A program made the position numbers and the translations under genes. Below, piece after piece: positions 1-8,091 of a stretch of DNA of 64,000 nt (within the stretch, counting starts at the first letter, position 1; the number at the start of each line of letters is the position of its first letter). The stretch comes from Candidatus Uabimicrobium amorphum (GTDB taxonomy: Bacteria; Planctomycetota; Uabimicrobiia; Uabimicrobiales; Uabimicrobiaceae): contig NZ_AP019860.1 in assembly GCF_009002475.1 (NCBI RefSeq), forward strand, positions 2,976,001-3,040,000. Reading direction: 5' to 3'. The notes under the pieces are model-generated. The model was not told the DNA's origin. It did not search any database and worked only from the letters and a program-made list of their open reading frames with translations.

Positions 1-10
1 AAAAACCATT

Positions 11-1114
11 ATGACACACCGTATGATCTCTTTTCCTGTTATTTCTATTTTACTACTGTGCATCACATTTTTTGTATATGCATCTTATAAAGAATATCGT
101 TTGTTGTTTGATTTACAGGAATGTACGGGTCTCATTCTCGATATACAACAAATTACACCTAAAGATACAGAAGAACGTAATAAAGTTGCCAACTCGTATA
201 TTGCGACATTTACCGATCATATCCACCGCAATTCGAGCAACTCTGCGGCATATTTGGGACGTGCCGTTTGTCATATAATACAAGGGCACTACAAAGAGGC
301 CCTCAAGGACTTGGATAAAACAATAGATCTTGCCGACAAATCACCCTTTCCATTAGAAATGCTGTACTTAATACGCGCACAGTGTTTCATTGATTATGGT
401 AAATATGATCCTGCGATTGGAGACTTAAAACGCATCTCGCAAAAAGATAAGTGGGTATGGGTCGGTATTATATACAAAGATTTGGGCGATTACACCACGG
501 CCTTACGCATTTTTGACAATATTTTGAATCGGCAAAATTACTATGCCAAAGAGAGCACCTTGTTTGCCAACATTCATAAAGCTAAAATTCTAACTCTACA
601 AAAAAAAGTGCGTTCTGCACAAGCATATGCAGAAACGGCAGTAAACATGATCCCATACCTTGGTGGATCTAACTTAATTAGTTTTTATGCCGCCTCTGCA
701 TACAATACCCTTGCAGAAATACACATTGCCAAAGGTGAATTTGAACAAGCACTAAGCAAAATAAAAGAGGCCTCCAAATGGTATCCTTCGGATGAAAGCA
801 TATATAGAACCTTGGCCATGCTGGAAAGGAAAAGAGGAAATCTTTTACAAGCAAGTAGTATATACAAAGAACTAACGAAATATCAGGGGCAAATCCATTT
901 TACATATTACTACTATGCCGCATATCTTAGCGAGCAACAACAACAAGAAAAAGCACTTTCGTACTTGGAAAAAGCCTTGCAACATGGTTTCTACGATTTT
1001 ACACAATTGCAGCTAGACAATAGTTGGAACTCACTGCGCAATAGCGAAAAATTTCAATCGCTCGTAAACGAATACCAGCAAAAAATTCCCGTTCTTGACT
1101 TCACCATTAAGTGA
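11..1114 (+). CDS. TPR-repeat protein with N-terminal membrane anchor
   Basis: The protein has 367 residues. A hydrophobic stretch at about residues 6-25 looks like an uncleaved signal anchor, so the rest probably faces the periplasm. Residues 75-340 carry repeated helix pairs with TPR-like spacing (for example around AYLGRAVCHIIQGHYKEALK and ALSYLEKALQHGF). The C-terminal end (about residues 320-360) resembles the usual last TPR of large planctomycete-type TPR proteins. The start lies only 10 bases into the window, so its ribosome site cannot be judged and a longer upstream start is possible. Its 3' end converges on trmB with a 14-base gap. TPR arrays normally mediate protein-protein contacts; the partner is unknown. 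Confidence 0.75.
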   Translation: MTHRMISFPVISILLLCITFFVYASYKEYRLLFDLQECTGLILDIQQITPKDTEERNKVANSYIATFTDHIHRNSSNSAAYLGRAVCHIIQGHYKEALKDLDKTIDLADKSPFPLEMLYLIRAQCFIDYGKYDPAIGDLKRISQKDKWVWVGIIYKDLGDYTTALRIFDNILNRQNYYAKESTLFANIHKAKILTLQKKVRSAQAYAETAVNMIPYLGGSNLISFYAASAYNTLAEIHIAKGEFEQALSKIKEASKWYPSDESIYRTLAMLERKRGNLLQASSIYKELTKYQGQIHFTYYYYAAYLSEQQQQEKALSYLEKALQHGFYDFTQLQLDNSWNSLRNSEKFQSLVNEYQQKIPVLDFTIK

Positions 1115-1128
1115 TATGGCAATATCAA

Positions 1129-1794
1129 CTATTCTGTTTTACGATAAAGAAAATCCCAAACACCATGTCCTAACTTTTCGCCACGTATTTCAAATTTAGT
1201 CTTCGGTCGAGAAAATCTTTCCGTTGAAAATTGTTGCAAATTGCCGATTCGATTGAGAACATTTACCATATGCGCGGCATAATTTTCCCAATCTGTGGCA
1301 AGATGAATAATGCCTTGCGACTTTAATTTATAAGTAATATCAACGACAAACTCCACTTGGATAAGACGTCGTTTGTGATGTCGCTTTTTAGGCCACGGAT
1401 CGGGAAAAAAAATTTGAATTTTTTGTAAACTGTTGTCAGGTATATATGGCAGCACATCCATAAAATCTTCACGCATAACACGAACATTTTGCAAATTATT
1501 TTTCGCAACTCCTGCCAAACAACTACCAACACCTGGTCCATGAATTTCCACGCCTAAAAAATTAGTCTGCGGCTCCGCAATAGCCTGTTCTACCAAGGAC
1601 GTTCCAGGGCCAAAACCAATCTCCAAAACAACCTCGTTGTCGTTGCCGTAAATGCTGCGAAAATCAAAAGTAGTTGTGGGGACCGTTAATCCCCATTGAG
1701 GCATAAATTCGTCTAGCGCACGTTGTTGAGCACTGGTCAAACGACTTTCTCTTCGTACATAGCTACGTACAGTACGTAATTTTTTTTCTTCCAT
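1129..1794 (-). CDS. trmB: tRNA (guanine-N7-)-methyltransferase
   Basis: This is a TrmB-family, SAM-dependent enzyme that makes m7G46 in the tRNA variable loop. The SAM-binding motif LEIGFGPGTS lies near residues 50-60. The family signature FPDPWPKKRHHKRRL, used in catalysis and tRNA binding, lies near residues 128-142. The C-terminal part includes TDWENYA and a TKFEIRGEKLGHGVWD end typical of the family. The length of 221 residues is normal. The ATG start has AAAGG about 9 bases upstream. It is divergent from the Dps gene and convergent with the TPR gene, so it is probably monocistronic. Confidence 0.95.
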   Translation of the reverse strand: MEEKKLRTVRSYVRRESRLTSAQQRALDEFMPQWGLTVPTTTFDFRSIYGNDNEVVLEIGFGPGTSLVEQAIAEPQTNFLGVEIHGPGVGSCLAGVAKNNLQNVRVMREDFMDVLPYIPDNSLQKIQIFFPDPWPKKRHHKRRLIQVEFVVDITYKLKSQGIIHLATDWENYAAHMVNVLNRIGNLQQFSTERFSRPKTKFEIRGEKLGHGVWDFLYRKTE

Positions 1795-2188
1795 CCTATC
1801 AACCTTTGTGAAAATAAGCAGATACTGAGTTGTGAATATAAGATGTTAACAAAAACGAATAAAATAATAAATATATAAAAATGCCCGATCCCGTTCCCGT
1901 TCCCGCCCATGAAAAAAAACATCACAAATAACGATATTTCGTAATTCAATTAACGATATATCGCTGATCGCAAATGGCCTTTTTCACAAATCAAAATAAA
2001 AACGCAAAACCCCAAAAAATTGCAAGTCAATAATCATAAGCCTTACAAGGCAAAAGCAAAATATTTTTTCTACTTTGGCACACTATATGCTTACATACAT
2101 AGTCAAACAACAATACAAAGATACAACCATACAAAAATACAACCATACAAAATACAAAGGCTATCGTAACCACACACGGAGGATTCAA
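1795..2188. promoter_or_regulatory. Divergent intergenic region trmB / dps-like
   Basis: This 394-base region separates two divergent genes and must hold both promoters. A 13-mer TAACGATAT(T/A)TCG occurs twice, at 1929-1941 and 1951-1963, spaced exactly 22 bases (two helical turns). Each contains a palindrome or near-palindrome (CGATATATCG at 1954-1963), which suggests a regulator site. A C-rich triplet, CCCGATCCCGTTCCCGTTCCCG, lies near 1885-1910. Just before the Dps start, a 17-base-like unit ATACAACCATACAAA is tandemly repeated (about 2122-2155). No RNA gene was recognised. Confidence 0.4.
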
Positions 2189-2650
2189 ATGAATAATGCG
2201 AAGCTTATCAAACAATTGAATGACTTATTGGCGGACAGCACAGTATACTACCAAAAACTGCGTAGCTGTCACTGGCTCGTACAAGGAAAACAATTTTTCC
2301 GCCTACACGAAGTATTTCAAGAAATGTATAGCAAATGGGAAGTTTACATTGATGAAATTGCAGAAAGAATTTTAATGATAGAGGGCGTACCACTAAACAC
2401 ATTGAAGTCTATGATGGAGGTTTCTAGTATTGAGGAGTACAGAGGCTTTGAGTCATCGACAGAAATGGTGGGCGAAATTACCAAGGATTTACAATATATC
2501 GTTGAAAGTATCAATGAAATCATTACCGAAGCCGAAAAAATAAGTGACCGCGGCACTGCAAATCTACTTGACAGCATCAATGATGCGCAACAAAAAAGGA
2601 TTTGGATGTTGCGAGCATGGCTCAAAGAGGCTCCCGTTGCCGTCAGTTAG
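2189..2650 (+). CDS. Dps/ferritin-like DNA-protection protein
   Basis: The protein has 153 residues from an ATG at 2189, chosen because GGAGGA sits about 6 bases upstream; a longer upstream reading frame has no such site. The Dps signature region is present: LNDLLADSTVYYQKLRSCHW near residues 8-27, with the ferroxidase His in SCHW, followed by F..LHEVFQEMY and the acidic pair in WEVYIDEIAERI. Dps proteins form dodecamers that oxidise and store iron and shield DNA under oxidative or starvation stress. An intrinsic terminator follows at 2690-2724. The upstream region has a repeated 13-mer that may be an operator. No N-terminal Lys-rich DNA-binding tail is visible. Confidence 0.9.
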   Translation: MNNAKLIKQLNDLLADSTVYYQKLRSCHWLVQGKQFFRLHEVFQEMYSKWEVYIDEIAERILMIEGVPLNTLKSMMEVSSIEEYRGFESSTEMVGEITKDLQYIVESINEIITEAEKISDRGTANLLDSINDAQQKRIWMLRAWLKEAPVAVS

Positions 2651-2689
2651 AATTTCTCCTAATATAGCAGAGTTTAGTTAGCAGCTTTG

Positions 2690-2724
2690 TGCTCTCTTGT
2701 CGCAAAACAAGAGAGCATTTTTTT
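2690..2724 (+). terminator. Intrinsic terminator of the Dps-like gene
   Basis: A perfect 11-bp stem (TGCTCTCTTGT / ACAAGAGAGCA, loop CGCAAA) is followed by seven T. It is 40 bases after the Dps stop codon, in the sense orientation. Confidence 0.9.
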
Positions 2725-2748
2725 ATTGTAGCCCATAAATTTTCGCGA

Positions 2749-2955
2749 CTACTTCTTCTGTTTTTTGGTAAGCATACTAAATAGCGTACGCCCAAAAATC
2801 ATTCCCAGCACAAATGTAATGAGAAGTAAAGCAAATAGCGGCATAGTAGGTGTCGCAAAGATAAAATCTACAGGTGTGCTCGCACTATTTTTTACGCAAA
2901 CAAGAACAATAAAAGTAATAATGACAACATTGATAATTCCGCTAATCTTTTTCAT
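2749..2955 (-). CDS. LapA-like (DUF1049) two-TM membrane protein
   Basis: This is a 68-residue protein with two membrane segments (about residues 4-22 and 36-55), the second rich in Gly/Leu (LLITFVLGMIFGR), and a short Lys-rich tail (KKQKK). This matches the layout of LapA/DUF1049 proteins, which in enterobacteria help LPS assembly. The ATG at 2955 was preferred over an upstream start because AAGGAG lies about 9 bases before it. It is on the same strand as, and downstream of, the GT39-like gene (67-base gap), so the two may be cotranscribed. The family call rests on topology and the GxxxGR-like motif. Confidence 0.65.
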   Translation of the reverse strand: MKKISGIINVVIITFIVLVCVKNSASTPVDFIFATPTMPLFALLLITFVLGMIFGRTLFSMLTKKQKK

Positions 2956-3022
2956 AGCGTACAATCTCCTTAAACTATGTGGAAAATATTTTAAATTTCT
3001 TCCTAACAAACGAGGAAGATAC

Positions 3023-4207
3023 CTACATCTTGTTTCCGCTTATACGGTTTTCATAAAAGCGGTAGAGCTTTGCCAATGCAATAGCTGCAACTATATCTAA
3101 ACAAGCCAAAACGGGTACTCGATAACGAATAGACCCCAAAAACACCATGTGAACCAAACTAATATACAAAATGGGTACTAATAAGTAGAAGTAATTACTT
3201 TTATCTAGCCACAGCACACCACATAAAAAAAATAGATATAGTCCGACACTAAATAATACGATAACGTGATTGATATAATTTGAATTGCGCAGTTTATAAT
3301 CGTTAAATCCCATATTCCATAAACGTAAAAATTTTGTCATTGCCAAATATAACGGACGTGAAGGGTCATCTTTTATAAATTGCAAAGTTTTTTTACGCAG
3401 TAGCTTATCGCGTTGTATCTCACCCAATTGCCAATAGTTTTCGGGAAGTTTCATCTTTAACATTCTAGGCCCCCCTGTTGCTCCTGGTCCGAGAGCCTCG
3501 TACAAGTTGATACCTGACTTAGTCGTTGTCGGAATAAAATCGTGAAAAATAAATGCATTGCGTAATATCCACGGACTCATTGTCACCAGAACACTTACCC
3601 AAAACACGAAAATTAAATGCCACTGGCGACGATCACGCCACAGCCAAAAAAAGCCAATAAATATGGTAAAAGGTAACAACACGCTCCTTAATAAACTACC
3701 AATTGCACACAACACACCCAAACAAATAGCATACTTCGAACTGTTATGCTCACAAGTTTTAAATAGTGATATTAAAATCATTAGAAATAAAAAGCAAAAC
3801 AACGTCTCGCTAAGGGCAAGGGAACAAAACGCTATTTGCAGAGGGTCAATCGCAAACAAGAATGCTGCAATAAGAGCGACACGTACATTATGGAGTAATA
3901 AATGGGCGAGAAAGAAAACGAGAAAAACACTACAACTTCCGATCACGGCTTGCACTATTTTGATGGTGACTAAATCGCTATTAAATAAATATATAAGTGC
4001 TAAAAATAATGGATACACTGGAGGGCGAACCGCTTGAGAGTTAGGATTTTCAATAAAACCTTTACCGCTTAGAATGTTTTTTGCTATTTGATCGTATGAA
4101 GTGGAATCGGGAAAAACAAAATGATCAGGGGAGAAAAAAACGACAAATGTTCGTAAAACTATGCCAAAAAAGAAAATGGCGATAAGAATCTTTGTGGTGC
4201 GTGACAT
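3023..4207 (-). CDS. Polytopic GT39/ArnT-like glycosyltransferase
   Basis: This 394-residue integral membrane protein has about ten hydrophobic segments. The first periplasmic loop (about residues 27-60) contains PDSTSYDQIAKNIL..KGF, with the acidic residue expected in GT-C enzymes that use a polyprenyl-phosphate sugar donor, and the RPPVYPLFLALIY motif common in the PMT/ArnT (GT39, PMT_2) family. Such enzymes transfer a sugar to lipid A, protein or an envelope polymer outside the inner membrane; the acceptor here is unknown. It is shorter than ArnT (about 550) and lacks a large C-terminal periplasmic domain, as do many PMT_2 proteins in environmental bacteria. Confidence 0.8.
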   Translation of the reverse strand: MSRTTKILIAIFFFGIVLRTFVVFFSPDHFVFPDSTSYDQIAKNILSGKGFIENPNSQAVRPPVYPLFLALIYLFNSDLVTIKIVQAVIGSCSVFLVFFLAHLLLHNVRVALIAAFLFAIDPLQIAFCSLALSETLFCFLFLMILISLFKTCEHNSSKYAICLGVLCAIGSLLRSVLLPFTIFIGFFWLWRDRRQWHLIFVFWVSVLVTMSPWILRNAFIFHDFIPTTTKSGINLYEALGPGATGGPRMLKMKLPENYWQLGEIQRDKLLRKKTLQFIKDDPSRPLYLAMTKFLRLWNMGFNDYKLRNSNYINHVIVLFSVGLYLFFLCGVLWLDKSNYFYLLVPILYISLVHMVFLGSIRYRVPVLACLDIVAAIALAKLYRFYENRISGNKM

Positions 4208-4265
4208 TTAAGTACCTAAGTGTAGATTGTTTGCTACTCTGTTGGAAAGTGAGTACAAATATTTT

Positions 4266-4310
4266 TGTGGGAAATATGTACGACGGGCGACACAAGGCCG
4301 CCCTACATTC
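4266..4310. repeat. Small GC-rich hairpin repeat, copy 1
   Basis: The sequence around GGGCGACACAAGGCCGCCC forms a short imperfect hairpin. It is followed by CTACATTCGCACATTTGCTAG, which resembles the sequence at 36619-36660 (GGGCGGAC-ACTAG-GTCCGCCC then CTACATCGCAAATTGTTAG). The two copies lie 32 kb apart between genes, so this looks like a small dispersed REP/MITE-type repeat. Confidence 0.55.
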
Positions 4311-4331
4311 GCACATTTGCTAGACAAAACT

Positions 4332-5570
4332 TTATTCTTCGCTTTTCTTACCTGCTGTGTACTGAGAATACAACATGAGAATCGTTTTCTTTTGTGTATC
4401 GTTTAAAGACGGATCCTCTTCAATAGTGACTTTTGTTTTATCTTCATCAGATACTTGCTCTTCCGCTTGAGATTCTTCCGCGGCTTTTGCTTTCGCTTCA
4501 GCATCAGCCTCTGCTGCTGCCGCTTTTTCTTCGGCTTCATTCAGTTTTTCTTGTAAAGCAGCGAGTTCTTGGTTCAATTCTTCTAGCTTACTATCTTTTT
4601 CTGATAATTGTTCTTTAGATGCATTTAATTGCTCTTCCATTTCGGAAGTATCTTGTGAACTTTCTTGTTGTTCTTGCTGCTTTTCTTGCAATTCAGCAAC
4701 CAACTCTTGGCTTTCTTTTAATTGCTTTTCAGATTCCAAAAGACGCATAGTCAGCTCTTCTGTACCACCTGCTTCTTCCAAAGAAAAGACAACGCTTTCT
4801 TCGCCCACATCTAAATCTTCAGGAATTGGAATACTATCGAGATCATCCATAATACGCTTAATTTCGCGAATAGCTCGGGCACGCAAACGTATATTTTGTT
4901 GATTGCTCTCTTTTGTTTTTTCCAGCTCTTCTTCTGCAGATTGCGCTTTCTCTTCCGCAGCTTGTAAATTGCCTTGTAAATCGTCTTTGACTTTTCCAAG
5001 TTCTTCTAATTCAGAATTTAGTTCCTCTATTTTTTGTTCTTTGTTGAGAACTTCTTCTTCGACAGACTCAATTTGCTTTTGTGCTTCTTGTAACTCTTGG
5101 TCTTTTGCCTCTAAGTTACCTTGTACTTCTTGTACTTGTTTTTCGCTACTTTCTACTTTTTCACTAGCACTTTGTAGTTCAATTTCAAGTTCGTTCACTT
5201 TTTCTGTTAGATTATTTACTTCTTGACCTTTTTCGCCTAAAGACTCATTGGCAGAACCCAACTGTTGTTCGTATTTCTCAACTTGCTCTGTTCTTTCGCG
5301 TAGTTGTTGCTTTATTTCTTCGAGTTGTTCATTGTGTCCCTCAACTTGATCTTCGAGCTTTTCTTCCAGGTCATTGATTTTCTTTTGTAAACCGATTTTA
5401 TCGCTGTCAAGAAGACGTATTCTCTCTGTCTTACCTAGAATTTCACTACGCGCTTTTTCTAATTGTTCTTGTTTATTTTTAGCTTGTTTCTTTGCTTGAG
5501 CGCTTATTCCTAACGCGGTGAGAATAGCCCCGATAACAGCACCGATAGCTCCGTATAATAAAAACTCCAT
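4332..5570 (-). CDS. Membrane-anchored coiled-coil protein
   Basis: The protein has 412 residues and starts at the ATG at 5570, with AGAAAGG seven bases upstream. One glycine-rich membrane segment (about residues 4-22, YGAIGAVIGAILTALGI) is followed by about 340 residues of Glu/Lys/Gln-rich heptads, a long coiled coil broken at about residues 228-265 by the more ordered segment RLRARAIREIKRIMDDLDSIPIPEDLD. The tail (about residues 375-412) is acidic and then holds EEDPSLNDTQKKTILMLYSQY, a probable short helical domain. It follows the SrfABC-like operon on the same strand but is separated from it by two terminator-like hairpins. Function is unknown; a scaffold or spacer role is an inference. 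Confidence 0.7.
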   Translation of the reverse strand: MEFLLYGAIGAVIGAILTALGISAQAKKQAKNKQEQLEKARSEILGKTERIRLLDSDKIGLQKKINDLEEKLEDQVEGHNEQLEEIKQQLRERTEQVEKYEQQLGSANESLGEKGQEVNNLTEKVNELEIELQSASEKVESSEKQVQEVQGNLEAKDQELQEAQKQIESVEEEVLNKEQKIEELNSELEELGKVKDDLQGNLQAAEEKAQSAEEELEKTKESNQQNIRLRARAIREIKRIMDDLDSIPIPEDLDVGEESVVFSLEEAGGTEELTMRLLESEKQLKESQELVAELQEKQQEQQESSQDTSEMEEQLNASKEQLSEKDSKLEELNQELAALQEKLNEAEEKAAAAEADAEAKAKAAEESQAEEQVSDEDKTKVTIEEDPSLNDTQKKTILMLYSQYTAGKKSEE

Positions 5571-5600
5571 CAAACAACCTTTCTAAGGTAATTTTAGTAT

Positions 5601-5654
5601 AAAAAAAAGATGCCATTTCACAAAGCAGTAACTACTTTTATCGAAATGACATCT
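5601..5654 (-). terminator. Terminator-like hairpin (minus strand), second of a pair
   Basis: Read on the minus strand, a 12-bp near-perfect stem (AGATGTCATTTC / GAAATGGCATCT, one mismatch, loop about 22 bases) is followed by eight T. It lies just upstream of the coiled-coil gene and would back up the hairpin at 5716-5751. Confidence 0.6.
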
Positions 5655-5713
5655 ATCATATAAAATTTTGCAACTTGCGTCTAGAAATAATTGATACCTT
5701 GATTGCTTGTCAA

Positions 5714-5751
5714 AAACTGTCCTCCTCCATTTTATTGAAGAGGACATGTTT
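5714..5751 (-). terminator. Terminator of the 5.8-15.2 kb operon
   Basis: On the minus strand, AAACATGTCCTC pairs with GAGGACAGTTT (about 11 bp with a one-base bulge) and is followed by TTTTTGA. It begins 39 bases past the stop codon of the Hsp70-fold gene. Confidence 0.65.
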
Positions 5752-5789
5752 CTTGAGTTTTAGCAATTCAGTAATTTTACGCAAAAACC

Positions 5790-7580
5790 TTATCCGGTCT
5801 TAAGTAACTTGTCGTAAAGAGGAAACTGCGAAGGTGGTTCACCAGCAAGTAGCATTTCGACCTGGAAGTCTTCAACACTTACTTTTTCACCATCACACTT
5901 CACTTCTTTCACTTTCAAGCTACTCGGCCCTTCGGTCACAAAAGTAACATCAACACGTGCAGAGACACGCGCGCTCATGGTTACATTTGCCCAAAGCTGG
6001 CTGATACCATCTTTTGATTTGCGGTAACCGAGATTTAAACGACGCACACCGCGTTCAAAAGGAACGGAAAATTCACGTGTATTGTCTGCATCCCAGGCAT
6101 TGTGATCAGGCTTTAGTATCGTTTCGACCAATTGCCCTTCGACCACCTTACCAAAGCACCACGAAAGCTTTCCAGCGCTTTCTTCTTCAAGGCTACTCTT
6201 AAAGGTAAAGAATCTTCCCAAGCCTTTTTGGTGAAACTGTAGAACTTCACATACCTTACCAATGGAAGAGTTCTCAGTACTCACGTTGACAACACGCGAT
6301 TGTGGAACGCGGTTCGCATTGAGATGATTCGCGAAAATATCGCGTAAATGCGGTATTTCGAAAACGCGTCCGCCAAGAAGAATTACTGTATTCTCTGGGC
6401 TTTCTGCGAAACCTTTGATCGCCAAATCACCGAGTTTTTCCACAGCTTTTTGGTAATGCTCACCAATTAACTCGTCAAAGTGCTTTTTGCCTTCGCTTGT
6501 GGTGAGTTTTCCCCAGTCTTCTAGAACCTTGCGGCTCAAAGTACTCACTTTGTGTGCCGCGGTTGCTCCAAAACGTCTTTCCTCTTCTTCTTCTAAGAAA
6601 GAACAACTGATGTGGTCACCACCAAAGCCAATTTTTCCAAGGTAGTTTTGATAGATGGTGATTGTTTCACCTACGCGCTTAGCTGATGCTAAGTGCTCAA
6701 TAGAATCTACCTTAAGGCGCACAACACGCGAGTGAGTAGCACCCATAGTTACCACTAAGAAGTTAATCGGATCATCGGTACGTGGTAGAAGACCGTGGCG
6801 CATCATGAGCTTCTTAATTTCTAGCTCATTTGCGGCAAGTTTAGGCTCTACTTGATCTGTCAGCCAGTGAATCAAAGTTACCGCTGACTCAGGTAAACTA
6901 ACCACTTTTTCTTGCATACCAATTTCATGGTCGCCCTTAGGGTCCATAATCGGTGGAAAAAATTTCTCACCGGCGTTCACAAACCAACTACGGTATCTTT
7001 CGCTGTCTTGTTCAGAGAAATGATCTGGTGTTTCCACCACAATACTTCCCATTTGAAAACGACGGATTTCAGAAAAATATTCGTGTGCATTTTTCCATAA
7101 GAATTCGTATTGCGCACGAATGTAATTTTCGAAAACCGTATCGTTATTTGGCGATTGAAACTTAACCTTGTTGCCATCATAAGTAGTGATGTAATGTGGC
7201 AACTTTGTCAAGTTCAACAAGAAACGATTAGGTTGTAAAAATAGTGTGCAAGATGGATCTCCACGATCACTCACAAATTGACCAAGAGCGTCTTCTCCAA
7301 GAGAAAGTTCTTGATCCGTATCACTTTGAACTTTTTCAGAGCGATATACCGAAAAGTCAAGTGTACGATTTTCCATTTCTGGTTTCCAAGGTAGCAAATC
7401 GTTACCAAGTTGGCAAAAAAGTGCTCTCTTTGTATACGTAGTTCCAAGAGACAGCCCAAATACCAAGGCTGGTAGAGACTGCCCTCTTGTAGGCAATGTC
7501 AAGTTAGGGACGGTAAGCGAATCGTCCGTTAACTCAGCAGCCGCTTTGGGGTTTTTAAATACTTTATCCCATACGCTCAT
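5790..7580 (-). CDS. Hsp70/actin-fold ATPase-like protein (SrfB-like), last gene of operon
   Basis: The protein has 596 residues. Three segments look like an Hsp70/actin nucleotide-binding fold: VFGLSLGTTYTKRALF near residue 40 (phosphate 1), FLVVTMGATHSRVVRL near residue 275 (phosphate 2) and VILLGGRVFEIPHLRDIF near residue 395 (adenosine motif). The last 150 residues resemble the beta-rich tail of such proteins. Its place next to a P-loop GTPase recalls the SrfB-SrfC pair of the enterobacterial srfABC locus, whose SrfB is longer (about 1000 aa). An AAAGGAGA site lies before the ATG, 14 bases after the preceding stop. Similarity to SrfB is by architecture and context; ATPase activity is not shown. 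Confidence 0.65.
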   Translation of the reverse strand: MSVWDKVFKNPKAAAELTDDSLTVPNLTLPTRGQSLPALVFGLSLGTTYTKRALFCQLGNDLLPWKPEMENRTLDFSVYRSEKVQSDTDQELSLGEDALGQFVSDRGDPSCTLFLQPNRFLLNLTKLPHYITTYDGNKVKFQSPNNDTVFENYIRAQYEFLWKNAHEYFSEIRRFQMGSIVVETPDHFSEQDSERYRSWFVNAGEKFFPPIMDPKGDHEIGMQEKVVSLPESAVTLIHWLTDQVEPKLAANELEIKKLMMRHGLLPRTDDPINFLVVTMGATHSRVVRLKVDSIEHLASAKRVGETITIYQNYLGKIGFGGDHISCSFLEEEEERRFGATAAHKVSTLSRKVLEDWGKLTTSEGKKHFDELIGEHYQKAVEKLGDLAIKGFAESPENTVILLGGRVFEIPHLRDIFANHLNANRVPQSRVVNVSTENSSIGKVCEVLQFHQKGLGRFFTFKSSLEEESAGKLSWCFGKVVEGQLVETILKPDHNAWDADNTREFSVPFERGVRRLNLGYRKSKDGISQLWANVTMSARVSARVDVTFVTEGPSSLKVKEVKCDGEKVSVEDFQVEMLLAGEPPSQFPLYDKLLKTG

Positions 7581-7594
7581 GTCGGCAATCTCCT

Positions 7595-8074
7595 TTATGA
7601 GGGAAGTTTTTCAAAAACTTCGTTTAACTTATCGTATGACTTGGTCACTGCTTCTGCTTCTTCTTTGGAGATATCGTCGCGGATATCAAAAGACGAAGTG
7701 ATCTTGGTTTTTTGCGCCCACAAGTGCTTACGTAGACGGTTTTGGTTCCATAAAGAAGCAAGTAACTGACATTCCATTACGTTTTGTACACCTTCTTGGA
7801 ATGCTTTTCTTTCGCTATTGGTGTAAATACCCTTTAGCTCGTCCTCAAGAGCAGCAATTGGCTCGGTAAGATAATTGATAACCGCTTCTACTGGTTTATT
7901 ACCTTTAATGATCGGACGATTCTTGTCTTCCATAAAACTGACTATTTGCTCGGTGACACGTTCGCGAATATGGGAAAATGTATTCTTTTGATATACTTCC
8001 CAATCCTCTTCTTCCTCTTCGGAAAGCTGTACAACTTCGCGTACTTGCTCAAGAGTCATGTAGCCTTTGTCCAC
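7595..8074 (-). CDS. C-terminal part of the split GTPase gene, or small downstream partner
   Basis: This frame can start at a GTG at 8074 (159 residues), but no good ribosome site precedes it. Read further upstream, the same frame gives RLLDDTGRKVKIGQILVDKG, the natural continuation of the EEQK that ends the GTPase frame, so the two frames appear to be one gene broken by a single base at the T5 run 8122-8126. The IGQILVDKGYMTLEQVREV motif is the second copy of the FGEFCIMRKLCTSKQVEEG motif just before the break. The remainder is helical and acidic, with no recognised enzyme motif. Either this is a C-terminal domain lost by frameshift, or it is made by -1 frameshifting. Restored, the product would have 754 residues. 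Confidence 0.65.
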   Translation of the reverse strand: MDKGYMTLEQVREVVQLSEEEEEDWEVYQKNTFSHIRERVTEQIVSFMEDKNRPIIKGNKPVEAVINYLTEPIAALEDELKGIYTNSERKAFQEGVQNVMECQLLASLWNQNRLRKHLWAQKTKITSSFDIRDDISKEEAEAVTKSYDKLNEVFEKLPS

Positions 8075-8091
8075 AAGAATTTGACCAATTT

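Noticed and set aside
3558..4037. 159-aa plus-strand frame inside the GT39-like gene
   Set aside because: Complementary to membrane segments; no RBS and no recognisable domain.
4903..5226. Ser/Cys-rich frame opposite the coiled-coil gene
   Set aside because: It is the antisense shadow of Glu/Lys/Gln heptads.
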